The position numbers and the translations under genes were made by a program. A stretch of DNA of 64,000 nt, taken from positions 96,184 through 160,183 of the forward strand of contig VXAY01005017.1 in the NCBI GenBank assembly GCA_013399855.1, in the 5' to 3' direction. Under the pieces are notes generated by a model, which was not told the DNA's origin, did no database searches, and saw nothing but the letters and a program-made list of their open reading frames with translations. The DNA comes from Oxyruncus cristatus. Its lineage: Eukaryota; Chordata; Aves; Passeriformes; Cotingidae. The first letter of the stretch is position 1, and every line of letters starts with the position of its first letter. Shown here one piece after another: positions 14,001 through 24,739 of the stretch.

Positions 14001-14493
14001 ATGGAGTTTCAATCGTTTTCTTATGTGTTCTGTTGCCCACAGGAGAACCATTACTGTGGTATTTACAGCTGTCACAGTAGTTAATATGATCTAGGCATAG
14101 CTACTTGTTTACTCATTGATGTGATGTGACAGTTTAATAATAACCACCATAATCATGGGTATATAAAACCCAACATATTTTTTACTCCTGTGGAGATGCT
14201 GTTTTCAATTTCTACCAAAAGCCGTGTATCCAGTCCTTTAAATTATTGCACTTCACTAGGATACTTTTTTGCTTTACCAAAAGCTTAAAACCACTCTGCT
14301 TTTTATGTTTCCCCAAAGAAGAAGAAAATAATGATAAAGCTTTTATTTTTTTCATATGAAATGGGGTATTCAATTGTAAAAAATAAAAATTAAAGCTCTC
14401 CCAGAAGGTGGAAACCAAATAAAATCAGGTATAAGACTGCTAAATTCTAGAACAAGAAAGAAAAAAAAAAATAATTATGACACAAGAATTTAC

Positions 14494-14584
14494 TGTGACA
14501 AAAAAAAAACCAAAAACCAAACCAAACAAAAGAAACAAACAAAACAAACAAACAAACAAACAAAACAAAACAAAAAAAAACCAA
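14494..14584. repeat. A/C-rich low complexity, (CAAA)n-like
   Basis: An A-rich tract with CCAAA, CAAAC and several AAAC/CAAA units in a row. It is a decayed microsatellite, possibly grown from a poly(A) run. Confidence 0.8.
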
Positions 14585-15868
14585 ATCCAGAGCAGTTTCC
14601 AGCATAGTCAAATTCACTCTTTTACTGCTACATTTACTTAGCCTGTTGTCAGTTTTCTATCTGGTTCAGATTAAATGGATGATTTTGAGCTGCAGTCTTT
14701 GGTGGCCAAAAGACAAGGTTCCTTTAGGTACAGATTTGGATATTTTGTATGGCTGATCCCAAACCTCCCCACCCCACCTTCCCTTTAAGTATATGCGGCC
14801 CTCTAGAAATGAGGAAATGTTCACAGTCAGACAGTCCTTCATTTCTCTTTCATAACACGGTGAAGCAGGAAACTTTCGAATGGTAGCAGAGCAGACCATT
14901 GCTTTTGTTAAGCCCTTAATCTTAGTGTCAACCAAAGCCTCACCAGATGAAATGAAGTTTGTGTGAACATTTGTAGTGCAGAAGCCCGCTTGAGATGCTG
15001 CAGTTGGATCCTATGTCTTTCCGTGACTGGCACACTAAAACCCCAGAAATAAAGCTCTTGTGTGGCTACTCGGAGTGAATGAATTGACAGATCCATCCAG
15101 GAAAGAATTAAACTGAAGGCTTTAAATGAAAAGGCAATGGATTTATAACAGGATTATACCACAATCTGAATCAAGTTTGTACAATGCTGAGCTGAGAATT
15201 CAAAGAAGAACAAGAAAAGGTACAAAATAGTGGCACTTACAATTTGCTAATGAGAGAAGAGACACAGGAAATCTGCAGCTGCAGCGGATTCTCACATAGT
15301 TAGAAAGACTGAAGAGGATTTTAGTTCCTGAGCTTCACCAGTTATCTTTACTATAAAACAATTCTTGAAGTGGCAAATTACATCCATTTTTTTCCTCAAA
15401 ATTCATATATATTTTTAGTCTTTTGTCTGTTTATTTGGCTGTTCATGTGCATCAGGTCTGGCCACAGGTTTGAAACAGTTTTAGAACAGTAGAATAAAGG
15501 CTATTATCAGCTGATCAACAGGCTGTAGTTGAAAGCTTTCAGAACTTTCCTAAATTAGGGGATTTCCATACCCAAAATATTTGCCTTCTTCTGCTTAGTC
15601 TATTTCAAAAGTGAGCTTGGGGCTTCTTTCATAATGGAAGGGATAGATTAAATAATTTTTTCTATATAGAATTTTGCATACAAATCAAATTTCAGATGAT
15701 AGAATTACCAAGTTCATTGGGAAAATATACCAAAGGGAGACACCAATTGAGAAGTATAAGTTAGAAAGAAAAAGGACTTCCAGGCCGGATATGAAATGAC
15801 ATGTTGATGAGACAAACAGATACAAGAAGGCTGCCATTTCATATACAAGGAACATGTTGCTCCAATCA

Positions 15869-15920
15869 AAAAACAAACAAACAAACAAACAAACAAACAA
15901 ACAAACAAACAAAAAAAAAC
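15869..15920 (+). repeat. (CAAA)n microsatellite
   Basis: About ten near-perfect tandem copies of CAAA/AAAC followed by an A run. Reading through it produces the artificial KQTNKQTN or FVCLFVCL strings in overlapping ORFs, which are not proteins. Confidence 0.95.
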
Positions 15921-16159
15921 ACAACCAAAACCAAGCAATAAGTCACATTTTGTTACACAATATTTCAACTAAAAGTGTTTACCCTTCAGCTGTCATCTCA
16001 GACTATTCACATACTGGACTAGGCTATAAAAGCATCTCTCTAATGCTGCAGAAAACCTTACAAGAGATTAGACCTTGGGAAAATACTCTCTTTGGTGGTT
16101 TCACACAATTACTGCAGACAAAAATCTTCCCACTGTAATTTTTTTTCATTTTCTATTGT

Positions 16160-16190
16160 AAAAAAAAAATATATATATATATATATACAC
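16160..16190. repeat. Poly(A) followed by (TA)n
   Basis: Nine or ten A residues run directly into about ten TA dinucleotides and a short ACAC end. It is a likely length-polymorphic microsatellite. Confidence 0.9.
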
Positions 16191-17596
16191 AGTTATGAGG
16201 TAATTGACCCTCTGCTTTTGAAAATATCACACCACCAGTCAGAAGTGTGGTTTGAAAAATAGTATTAGTTGTATCCCTAGAAAGTAATCCTTGCAGAATA
16301 AATTGCATTTAGGAGCAGGCATTTAGTCATTAGTTTGCATTTATCCATAAACATCCAAAAGATCCATCTTTGAATATTTTTGACTATCTCTCATAGTAGA
16401 CATTTTTGATATGTCATTTTCCACAGTCTGGGATGGGCCACAGGGTTCCTCTTAAATTTTTAGTGACTTATGGACAGTTGCATTTGCTCAGTTTGTTTGA
16501 GAGGTGTTCAGAAGGAGGAGAAAGGATTGAACATCTTGGACTTTAGATCAGTATCCTGTGTCCCAATAGTGTCTGCTACCCCAGAGATAAATCTCATCTG
16601 GACCACAGGCAAAAGCAGAACTCCAGTGACACCACCACACTCTCCAAACTGATCTTCACCTTCATTAGTATTTTGTAAACCACGCTGCCCTCCTCTAACA
16701 AATCACATATTAATGGTTGTTTCATTACTAAAACATTTGCTTTTACTAATTACTTTTACTTTACAATTACTAAATCATTTCTAAAACAGCAGTTTTGGAA
16801 GAGATATCCCATATTTTCCCTCTACTGTGGGTCCAGGTTGATCCTTTTCACCATTTTACCGTCATTTATCCCCTTCTCCTAGTAACTCCTTACCCTTTCT
16901 TAGGCTAACAACTTCTGTCACAGGGTGCTTTTTGTCTTCGGTGAGGTTATGGCCTGTGCAGCAGCTGCAGATCTAACTCTCTTATTACCATAAGTTGGAA
17001 GTAATCAAACCTGATAAACAGAAACATATGCTATTACATTCTGAAAATGCATGTCATTCAAAACCTCATCATATTTTTTTAAAAGTCAAGGACAGTAGAG
17101 GTATTACTATGAATAACTTTAAGATGTGACAAGTTATTTTTTTTTATTATTTTATTTTATCTCTGTCCTCTCCTATGCTCCCAATTTTTCACAAAATTTG
17201 TGATGATTTTGTTACTTGAAAAAATCTCAAAACCTGGGCATAGGGAGTGCATAAATGTTCTGTTCAGCTTTGAGAGGAACAATGGTCAAGGAGGTTACGG
17301 CTGCATTTAGAAACAACTAAATCTGTCACTTTCAAATGTACCTACCTTCACTTTAACACTGATGAGGAAACTCTTGCTGCCTAAGTGTTTTAAATGAAAT
17401 TATTCTCTTGAGGAATGTTAGATCCACTGCTTTAAATGTTACTTCACACTGCAGTGTTAATGAAAATTCTGTTTACCAGGATTATCCTAAAATTAAAAAA
17501 AAGACCATTCAAATGCTTTTCCTTTGGACATACATGTCTTGAAATATACCTATATTTGCAATTAGCAAATATATTAGGAAATATATTATTAAAATA

Positions 17597-18075
17597 GAGA
17601 ATTGAAAGGGCGAAAGTGAGAAAACTCATGATCTGAGATAAAGGCAAAAGATGTGCATGCAAGTGAAACAAAACAAGAAATCTACTCACTACTTCCCACT
17701 AACGGGGATGCACACTGGAATTGCTCACCACTCCCCAGTCGATTCCAAACCAGTTCCCAAGCAGGAGCCCCCTTACAGCTTTCCACTTAGTCGATATCCT
17801 GAGAATGACATCCTACGGTATGGAATATCCCTTTGGTCAGCTGGGGTCAACTGTCCCAGCTGTGTCACCTTCCAACTCCTTGTGCTCCCCTCCCAGCCTC
17901 CTTGCTGATGGGGTGGGGTGAGAAGCAAAAAGGCCTCAATTCTTTGTAAGTTCTGCTCAGTGATAGCAAGAACATCCCTGTGTCAATCAACATTATTCTC
18001 ATGTTAAATCCAAAAAACAGCACTAGACCAGGTACTATGAAGAAAATTAACTCTATCCCAGCCAAAATCAAGACA
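17597..18075 (-). mobile_element. LTR, avian ERV family 1 (truncated solo copy)
   Basis: The sense strand is minus. The plus strand shows the family signature in order: AAAGTGAGAAAACTCATG, a GAGATAAAG word, TACGGTATGGAATATCCCTTTGG, the GGGGTCAACTGTCCCAGC block, GGGGTGAGAAGCAAAAAGGCC, and finally AAAATTAACTCTATCCCAGCC. These match the LTRs at 55887 and 57638 in the same order. The distal U5 end (the 'GTTTAACCCCAGCTGGC' part) is missing, so it is truncated at 17597. The family's usual TATA region lies at about 17785-17800 on the minus strand and is decayed. No internal sequence adjoins it. Confidence 0.8.
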
Positions 18076-19047
18076 GATAGAGAAATGGAGTAGGTGAACT
18101 TTCAGTGTACCTATTTTTCATGCTTTTTTACTTAAAACAAAGGGAGCTTCTTGGTATATGCTATACACTTGCTTCCTATCTTCACTGTGTCTGTATTAAG
18201 ATGAAGTAACATGGATGTAATAGGAATGTAAAAAACCCGTAAGTATAGATATTGCAAGTTTTTTGTAGAAAAGATCAGGAGTATTGCAATAGGTAGGTGT
18301 TACTTGTTTCTATACAGTAGAGATGAATTTTAACTGGCTTCATTTCTCCTCTTCAAAAGCAGATAGGTTATTTGACTACATATTTTAAATTCTGTAATTT
18401 ATTTCATAATTTGAAAGTGCAAATGCTTTAATTCTTTAATTAAAGTATATTTTTGGTTAAATTTTATTGGCTTGTAAGACATTTTTCATTGTTAATCTTA
18501 GTTAAATGGTTTTGTTAAATGCTTCTTTGGAGAACATGAATCCTCTCCATGCTCCTCCTCAGCACACTGGAAATCGAGTCAGGCATTTAAATTACCTAGT
18601 GTATGGAAAAGTAAGAACTTTTCCTAAGAACTGATGGAGTGAATAAGCCACTTGGTATGAAGTACAGCTTAGTCTTCTTTTTGTTACAACGGTGTCACAT
18701 TTTGTACTATAAAAAGATACTGTGGTAAAAATGTCATGAGTATCTGATCGTGATCTGATTGTGATACGCTGCTTAGGTGTATGTAACTGGAACTTGATCC
18801 CCTTTTAACTGCAGTCTATTCTCCATTGTGTAATCTGTGCTGCTGCAGGCAGAAGGAACATAAAGATAACTCCTTCATGGTGGGTTTTTGTTTGTTTTTT
18901 TTTTTTTTAATCCTGGCTTTTCTCTAGGTTTTAAACTTCAGTGTTAAATTTGCTACACAACATCTTTTCAGGAAAAAATCATTGTCATTGACCTCAAAAA
19001 TACTCAGAAACATTTTTGATGCAATGCACTAAGTCCAGGTGGCCATG

Positions 19048-19209
19048 ACTTCAGATTCAAGCAATCCTATTCCATGGGCTGCTATGGAGCCAGGGACAGA
19101 CATAAGGATTTCAGGACTGTGCTACTAAAGCAGCATCCGAGAAATACTTTGAGCTGCTTTAATCTTCAATTTATAGTTAAAATTAGAAAGTGAGATAAGA
19201 CAAACTTTA
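19048..19209 (+). repeat. Direct repeat, copy 1
   Basis: About 162 bp from ACTTCAGATTCAAGCAATCC to AAGACAAACTTTA, repeated at 19705-19862 in the same orientation. Long blocks are identical or nearly so, including ATAAGGATTTCAGG, AAAGCAGCATCC, GCTTTAATCTTCAATTT and AGTTAAAATTAGAAA. Homology seems to stop abruptly at both ends. It does not match any CR1 or LTR family I recognise, so a local duplication or a low-copy repeat are both possible. Confidence 0.85.
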
Positions 19210-19704
19210 AGAAACTAACTTAGATTTGTGGCCCTGTGCTCTCCAGTGCCCAGGTTTTTATTTCAGGGCTGACCATTCAGGCACTTCAATGTTATTGATG
19301 TTTATAGAAAATCTAAAAGGAAATAATTTTCACTGAGCAGCAGACAATATTGAGAAGTTTCAGGTTTGGGGACAATCATAGCTCAAAAAATCAGATCTAT
19401 CCAGTGTCTGGCCTGCTCTTGTTCTATGCTTTTAATAGCAATTATTACCAGAATCTTCCATGTAGGCGTATAGCCACTTATATTGATCTGAGTCATTGCA
19501 CTGTCATAGGTGGTAAAAGCCTTGCTACCTCTCTGCAGGGATCAGATCCATGTTCTGAATAACAGGCAGTGATTTCTTACATGTTGGTTCTTCATATACT
19601 TCAGAAGGTCTATTTGGTTTTCCTAGCCCAGTATTAGAAAACCTTATGTATGGATTTTTTTTTTTTTTTTTTTAAGAAATGGAAAAAGAGTGTTTCCCCA
19701 TATC

Positions 19705-19862
19705 ACTTCAGATCCAAGCAATCCTGTCCCATGGTCTGCTGTGCAGCCAGGGACATAAGGATTTCAGGGACTATGTTGTTAAAGCAGCATCCTACAAATA
19801 TTTTGAGCCGCTTTAATCTTCAATTTGTAGTTAAAATTAGAAAACAAGGTAAGACAAACTTT
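19705..19862 (+). repeat. Direct repeat, copy 2
   Basis: About 158 bp, the second copy of the 19048 repeat, starting 657 bp downstream of the first. Relative to copy 1 it has a 4-base deletion around 'GGGACA(GACA)TAAGG' and scattered substitutions, for an estimated identity of 80-90 percent. A poly(T) run and an AAGAAATGGAAAAAG stretch come just before it. Confidence 0.85.
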
Positions 19863-21480
19863 ATTTAAGTGCCATGGAATGAGATGTAGTCTGGTCAATA
19901 TTCTGTCTTTGCATTTAGATATTAAATAGTTAGCAGTTATTGATAACACTTTAGTTTTTAATAGCTGTTTAATTAAAGAAATAGTATATTTAAATATACT
20001 CCCATGGTATGCACTTTGTAAAGATAATTAAAATAAATCAACCAAGTATATGTCACTTATAACTTTTAACTTCAGAAGTGAAATAAAAGGAAGTTCAATA
20101 TGAAGAGTAAACGAAAACATAATTTGCAAGTGAAAAAAAATGGCAAGATTTTATTAGTGTTGGGTAAGAATGGATGATGTTAAACAATTAAATAATTAAT
20201 TCCTTTTAGATCAAAATCTATAAATGGATTTAAAAAAAAAAAACAACATTTTGAATAGACTTTTAAAACTATTTTTAATCTTTAGGCCTTGTAATTTCAG
20301 ATTTTTCTGAGTAATCTCGAGAGAAAGATTTTTAAGTAAAGTTACATTCATTCATAAGGATCTGAGATTTAAAAATGCACTAAATTCAAAAGCTTCAGAA
20401 TGAAATATGCAGTGGTGGCAACAATGTTTTAGGCTCTTATCAACATGTCTTATACTTCTAGAACTTTCTTATGTCCTAGGAATTTTCATGCCGTAAGTAA
20501 AGATTGATAATTATTTGGATTTAAAAACTTGCATCTTTTAGGTAAAAAGCAGTTAAAAGGTGGTTGTGATACAGTACTCAAACAAAGATTCACTCTCCAA
20601 CATGCAACTCACCAAAAAAGTGTTTCACTGACCTTTTGGGGTGTATAGCATATAATGAAAATATGTACTTCTGTGAACTTCCAGAAAACAGCAAAGTCTG
20701 ATGAACCCAGAGCACCGCAACTGCTCAGTCTCTTCATATCTCAGCTAAAAGGCTGTGTAAAAGGTTTCCACGGCTGCACTGTACGCAGACCTTTCAAGAT
20801 TTCTGTGATCCTCGATTAGGACATGTGTAGTTGTGAGGATACTAGATGTTCTTGAAAAATTCTGAAAAGTATCAGAAAATTCAGAATCATCATAAAGTTT
20901 TTGAGCGATATTACTTCAATTACTGTTTAGAATATTCTTTTCCTCTAGTTGATGTTTTCAAACTATAAAAAATAAAGAAGTGATGCAAATTCCTCTGTGA
21001 CTCTTGAGCTCACTGAATTAAGAATAATCCTGGAATTAGAAGCTCAGAAGATAAATATTAGGTGACAGGATACAAAATCAGTATACAGGTCTGTGCTCAG
21101 AACCTGTGAAAAATGGGCATAATAGTTTTAATTAGTACAAGTTTGGGAGATCATGTTTTATTTTGCTAAATATTTCAATCTCTGTAGTTCAGTGATCAAA
21201 GTTTAAGTCTATGAATACTCAAAAAATGCAAAAAAATTGAGAAATAATATATTAATAGCAGAATATGTGTTTAGACTTTACTACATTTTATGGAAACGTT
21301 ACATCATGGTTTTACGTCAAAACATAATAAAGATAAAAAAACTCAATTTAAGTGTTGAAATCAATACATCACATTATGGTTTTGCAATTAATTTCATAAA
21401 AAGTGCCATGCAATGCCATTTCTTGATTTCTGATATAACCTTGCTTGGTTAGCTGTTCAGATATCTCCTTCCATTTCCCG

Positions 21481-21645
21481 TCAGAGGGGGGAAATTGCAG
21501 GGTGCTCCTCCTCAGGCTTGTTTGGACAAAGCTGTCTGTGTTTTAAATTTTTTAACCTTTCCTTTAGGTTCACACTCTCCTGCTCTTTTTCTGCATTTTT
21601 CCTCTTTGGCATCCTCTCAACTTGTGACTGCTCCTGCTCCTCTAC
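21481..21645 (-). other. Charged reading frame, possible inverted gag fragment
   Basis: On the minus strand an 86-codon frame (21481-21741) encodes a strongly charged, Lys/Glu/Gln-rich stretch (residues about 27-80), ending in a Pro-containing segment. Only the part up to about 21645 is plausible, because beyond that the plus strand clearly encodes integrase. The composition resembles linker segments of retroviral Gag, which would mean that a piece of the provirus was inverted next to the pol end. That is inference; there is no diagnostic motif. Confidence 0.2.
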
Positions 21646-21795
21646 AGGTGTGGGACTTGGTGTTTGGACAGTGGTCCAGCCCTCATCAACTGATAACTTG
21701 GGGAAAGGGTTATGTTTGTGTTTCCACAGATAATGGACCATTGTGGGTTCCTACTTGGTGTGTGTGTCCTGTTCTGTCTCAGAGAGACCAGCACT
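21645..21795 (+). pseudogene. pol: Retroviral pol remnant: integrase C-terminal end
   Basis: The plus frame reads GQWSSPHQLITWGKGYVCVS followed by a short segment with LWVPTW. The order W..P..L..WG+G..CV...(P)LWVP is that of the C-terminal DNA-binding domain of alpha/betaretroviral integrase, the last domain of Pol. Only about 50 codons remain; protease, reverse transcriptase, RNase H and the integrase catalytic core are absent, so the provirus is deleted on its 5' side near 21.64 kb. The frame overlaps the start of env, as in many retroviruses. Confidence 0.7.
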
Positions 21796-22516
21796 GATGA
21801 CTCCTACGCAGAACAGCTCGAGCGTCTCAGCCCATGGAACAGCAAGAACGTCTGGGTGACCCTAATGAAAGCCTTGAATCAAACTCTGCGCTTCAATGAA
21901 GCAACCAGAGCTGCCTTTTCATACCTGCCTTATTGGAGCACCTGTCAATAATTCTGATGCTGTGAGACTTGTTTCCAATGTTGCACGCTTATCCACTTTG
22001 TCGACAAAAGCTGGTAATGCTTCTGCTTTAAGCTGCATTGCAAATGTATCTGTTTGGTTTCACAGCTTACCAATAGGCATTGCAGCACAGGAATTCGACA
22101 TCATGGGCACTTAAACTGCTGCTGCTTGTTTTTATTTTGATTATAAGAGCACAACAATAGTAGTCAATAAGTACCTTAGAGGATGCAATGTTTCTGCTGC
22201 TGCAAAGACCCTTTTGCAAGATCTATCTCCAGATATGCCCTTTTACCAAAATGCATCTGCTTGGTGTTCATACACACACAAACGACCCTCACCAAGTGTA
22301 ACTCTTGCTCGTCAGCTTCCAAAGGGATACTTCCTCATTTGGGGTAATAGAGCATGGCCAGGCATTCCAGCAAGGTCTGTTGGGGGACCCTGTACTTTTG
22401 GTAAATTAGGTCTGATCACCCCCACAAATAAGCTTTTATTGAATCATTCTCATATTGACAGTCATGTTTTAGAGAAACGATCACTAACGCTTAACTCTAA
22501 ATGTCAAGACACATAA
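21733..22516 (+). pseudogene. env: Broken env surface (SU) region, alpharetrovirus-like
   Basis: An ATG at 21733 opens a hydrophobic leader-like stretch overlapping the pol end. The frame changes near 21.89 kb, and a second frame runs from about 21896 to 22516, with one stop (TAA) at 22112-22114. This frame carries several N-X-S/T sites, cysteines, and a segment near 22310-22420 (LPKGYFLIWGNRAWPGIPAR) characteristic of avian alpharetrovirus-type and related ERV envelopes just before the SU/TM junction. An EKR triplet at about 22474-22482 sits where the furin cleavage site is expected. A further frame change close to 22.50 kb separates it from the transmembrane part. With at least two frame changes and one stop it cannot make a full-length Env precursor. 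Confidence 0.8.
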
Positions 22517-23007
22517 CTTTATGGAATCAGGCATCTATTGTATCTGCCTCACTGTTTCTACCAGAACTTGTCTCAGCAAAAGCTTTAAAGCAAATTAATG
22601 CCTTATCATGCTGGATAACCAAACAAGCGAATTTGATGTCAGACACTTTATACAGACTTGCCACTGAAGTAAATAGTGTACGACACACTACACTGCAGAA
22701 TCAGGCAGCTGTTGACTTCCTGCTGCTTGCCCACAGACATGGTTGCCAGGAATTTGAGGGTATGTGTTGTTTGAATATTTCAGATTACTCGGGATCCATC
22801 TACCAACAAATTGCTATTCTGCAGGAACAAACAAGCAAGATCAGACGGGAAGCTGGATTTTTTGGTTTAGAAGGATGGTTGCCTAGTTGGGGTATTTCGG
22901 GATGGTTACTGTCTTTGCTTAAAACAGGAGTCTTGATTGTAGTAATGATTGTAGTTGTGCTTGCAATGTTGCCATGTTTGGTGTCATGTTTGCAAAGGGC
23001 CCTGTAA
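22501..23007 (+). CDS. env: Env transmembrane (TM) subunit reading frame, ERV
   Basis: A 168-codon open frame covers nearly the whole transmembrane subunit of a retroviral envelope, the membrane-anchored part that mediates fusion. Residues about 10-30 form an internal hydrophobic, Ala/Ser/Leu-rich stretch where a fusion peptide is expected, and Cys37 lies downstream. A coiled-coil-like region runs to about 65. Residues 65-81 match the position of the immunosuppressive-type helix, and the C-X6-CC motif (Cys82, Cys89, Cys90) follows, with an N-I-S glycosylation site at Asn92. A second helical region covers about 97-117, a Trp-rich membrane-proximal segment 125-136, a membrane anchor 143-158 and a short tail of about 10 residues. 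The internal fusion peptide and C-X6-CC are known alpharetroviral features. The ATG at 22501 only marks the frame; the natural precursor start lies upstream in a different frame. It is either a recently broken env or a kept TM fragment. No promoter for independent expression is evident. Confidence 0.8.
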   Translation: MSRHITLWNQASIVSASLFLPELVSAKALKQINALSCWITKQANLMSDTLYRLATEVNSVRHTTLQNQAAVDFLLLAHRHGCQEFEGMCCLNISDYSGSIYQQIAILQEQTSKIRREAGFFGLEGWLPSWGISGWLLSLLKTGVLIVVMIVVVLAMLPCLVSCLQRAL

Positions 23008-23041
23008 CACACGACCAAGGCAGTTTTCCTCGCACAAATAC

Positions 23042-23054
23042 AAAAAGGGGGAAG
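23042..23054 (+). promoter_or_regulatory. Polypurine tract of the ERV
   Basis: AAAAAGGGGGAAG lies directly before the TG that opens the 3' LTR. This is the expected place and composition of the plus-strand primer used in retroviral reverse transcription, and it fixes the LTR start at 23055. Confidence 0.85.
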
Positions 23055-23468
23055 TGTGAGGGTTAGCAGCGGGCCTGCTAGCCCTCTGGAAGAAGAAATT
23101 AACTTGAGAGACTTTCATGTGTACCCTTGAAGATAAGTGAACTATGTACACATCTAATTAAGGAACAGACTGTAAGGCCGAGAGTTCCAAAGTGTGAGAA
23201 ACCATAAACATCCCCAAATATCCCAGGACTACTGCCAGATGTAGTGCTAATAATGAATAGTCAGTTTGGAGGTTGTTGTTTAATTATTACTGGTCTTCTA
23301 TAATGGGAAGGTATATGAAGAAGTGCGTTCAATTTTGGGAGGGTATAAAAAGAAATTGTGAATAAAGGGTATAAAAAGCAGCTAGCAATAAACAGCAAGT
23401 GTTACTTGTTGCTTGGAACACTGTACTGTATGTGTGTTCCTTTACCCATCACGACTGTAATGGCAACA
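23055..23468 (+). mobile_element. 3' LTR of the alpharetrovirus-like ERV
   Basis: The LTR starts TGTGAGGGTTAGCAG and ends near AATGGCAACA, about 414 bp (the 3' end is uncertain by about 3 bases, since TGGCA at 23465 could also be the terminus). U3 is unremarkable until two tandem 26-bp units at 23341-23392, each GGGTATAAAAAG...AATAAA, which together hold two TATA boxes and two polyadenylation signals. A GT-rich stretch (GTGTTACTTGTTGCTTGG) follows, as expected downstream of a poly(A) site. A compact arrangement of TATA and AATAAA before a short R region is alpharetrovirus-like. No matching 5' LTR was found in the window. Confidence 0.8.
23341..23392 (+). promoter_or_regulatory. Tandem TATA/poly(A)-signal units in the ERV LTR
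   Basis: Unit 1 (23341-23366) and unit 2 (23367-23392) each begin GGGTATAAAAAG and end AATAAA, with a diverged middle. This doubles both the core promoter and the poly(A) signal. Which copy was used cannot be told. Confidence 0.75.
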
Positions 23469-23469
23469 G

Positions 23470-24735
23470 GAAATATTCAAATATTCCTTAAAATATACTG
23501 AATTGTATAATTTACTTCATAACAGCACGGAAAAAAATTGTATTTTCAGTTTTCTCACTCTCTGTCCTAGCTTTATGCTGTTTTGATTTGAATCTGAATC
23601 TGCTTTAGCTTTTGAACTTGCTTCCACGATCCATATGTCAAAGGCAGTGTGTACCAGAAAACAAGGATAGAAATAAGCAACCTATTCATATTAAACCAAA
23701 TCTAATTTAATTAATTTTATGCAGATTAATCTTGTTAGGTAAATCATCCTCAGACTAACAGATTTCAGAGGGTTTGGTGGTGGCAGTGGGTGAGGAGAGT
23801 GGAAAGTTCGCAAGTATTTCAGTCATTCCGGGGTGAAACTGATTAAGACCTTTGTTGTTCACTTCTAAAAGTGCTAGAATTAAACAACTTTTAGTTTTAT
23901 ATTAGCATTTTTATGTTTAACATTACTTTATCTGTTCTAGATAAAAGGAAAAATATAATACAGATACATTTTAGAAGACTGTCTTCATCCCGTTTACAAG
24001 TAATCAGTTTCTCACTGCTCTGAACAGTGAACGTTCATACCACATCATCAGTGTACAAATGAGTTTTAAAGAGTTTACTTAAAAACTGTCAGGCTGGATA
24101 TTTAATTCATAAAAATGACAATGGGAGCTGCAGAGAAAAGCAACAGCCCTATCACAGGGTGATCAATTGTGAAGCTGCTCTAACATTTCAAAGTAATAGC
24201 AAATTATGGAATTAATTTAAAATCATGGACAAAATTTATGGGAGTTTACAGATGCTTACATCAGATCAGGCAAATAGATTTAAATTAATTTTTATTTATA
24301 TAGAGATATAAATTCTCCATATAAAATATTCTATCTATCCCAGAGAAATTAGTGTACTGGAGTATAGCTAGGCACATCTATTCATGAGCATAATATATTG
24401 TGTGTGTGCAAAGAATTCCAATTGCAGATGTACAAGTAAACACAGTTAATATAACAACCTCTCACATCAGTAACATGGAACAGAGCTCCATTTTGAAGAA
24501 TTAAAAGGATGCTTCCAAGACATAAGATTTGTGCTCGTTCATTTCAGAAAACAGTTAGTCTGAAGTAAAGCAGACGAATTCCTCTAGACTTTTTCTGCAA
24601 TTCAGGGCACCACATCCATTTTGGGAATGGAAGTACGACCAGAATTTTATGTTCAACGAATTGCTAGTTGAAGGTCTATATTTCTGGAATGATTTGTAGA
24701 AGAAGGCTGAGATAACTAGGCTACCTACTAGGGCA
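23470..24735. other. AT-rich flank, no gene seen
   Basis: Unique-looking AT-rich sequence right of the ERV; nothing recognisable was found. Confidence 0.5.
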
Positions 24736-24739
24736 TGTT

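Larger units (their letters stand above)
11095..17596. other. AT-rich sequence with simple repeats, no gene seen
   Basis: No host gene could be supported. The visible structure is limited to low-complexity tracts (14.5, 15.87 and 16.16 kb). A 66-codon plus-strand frame at 12095-12295 has a protein-like mix of residues but no acceptor, homology or codon signal that I can see. Confidence 0.45.
18080..21480. other. AT-rich sequence with an internal duplication, no gene seen
   Basis: Apart from the two copies of a 160-bp direct repeat listed below and short T runs at 18884-18909 and 19655-19673, I recognise nothing. The open frames of 60-72 codons have no motif. Confidence 0.45.

Noticed and set aside
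15869..15920. Tandem array considered as CRISPR-like
   Set aside because: 4-bp units without spacers; a plain microsatellite in a vertebrate genome.
15685..16138. ORFs with repeated FVCL or KQTN strings
   Set aside because: They translate the (CAAA)n microsatellite.
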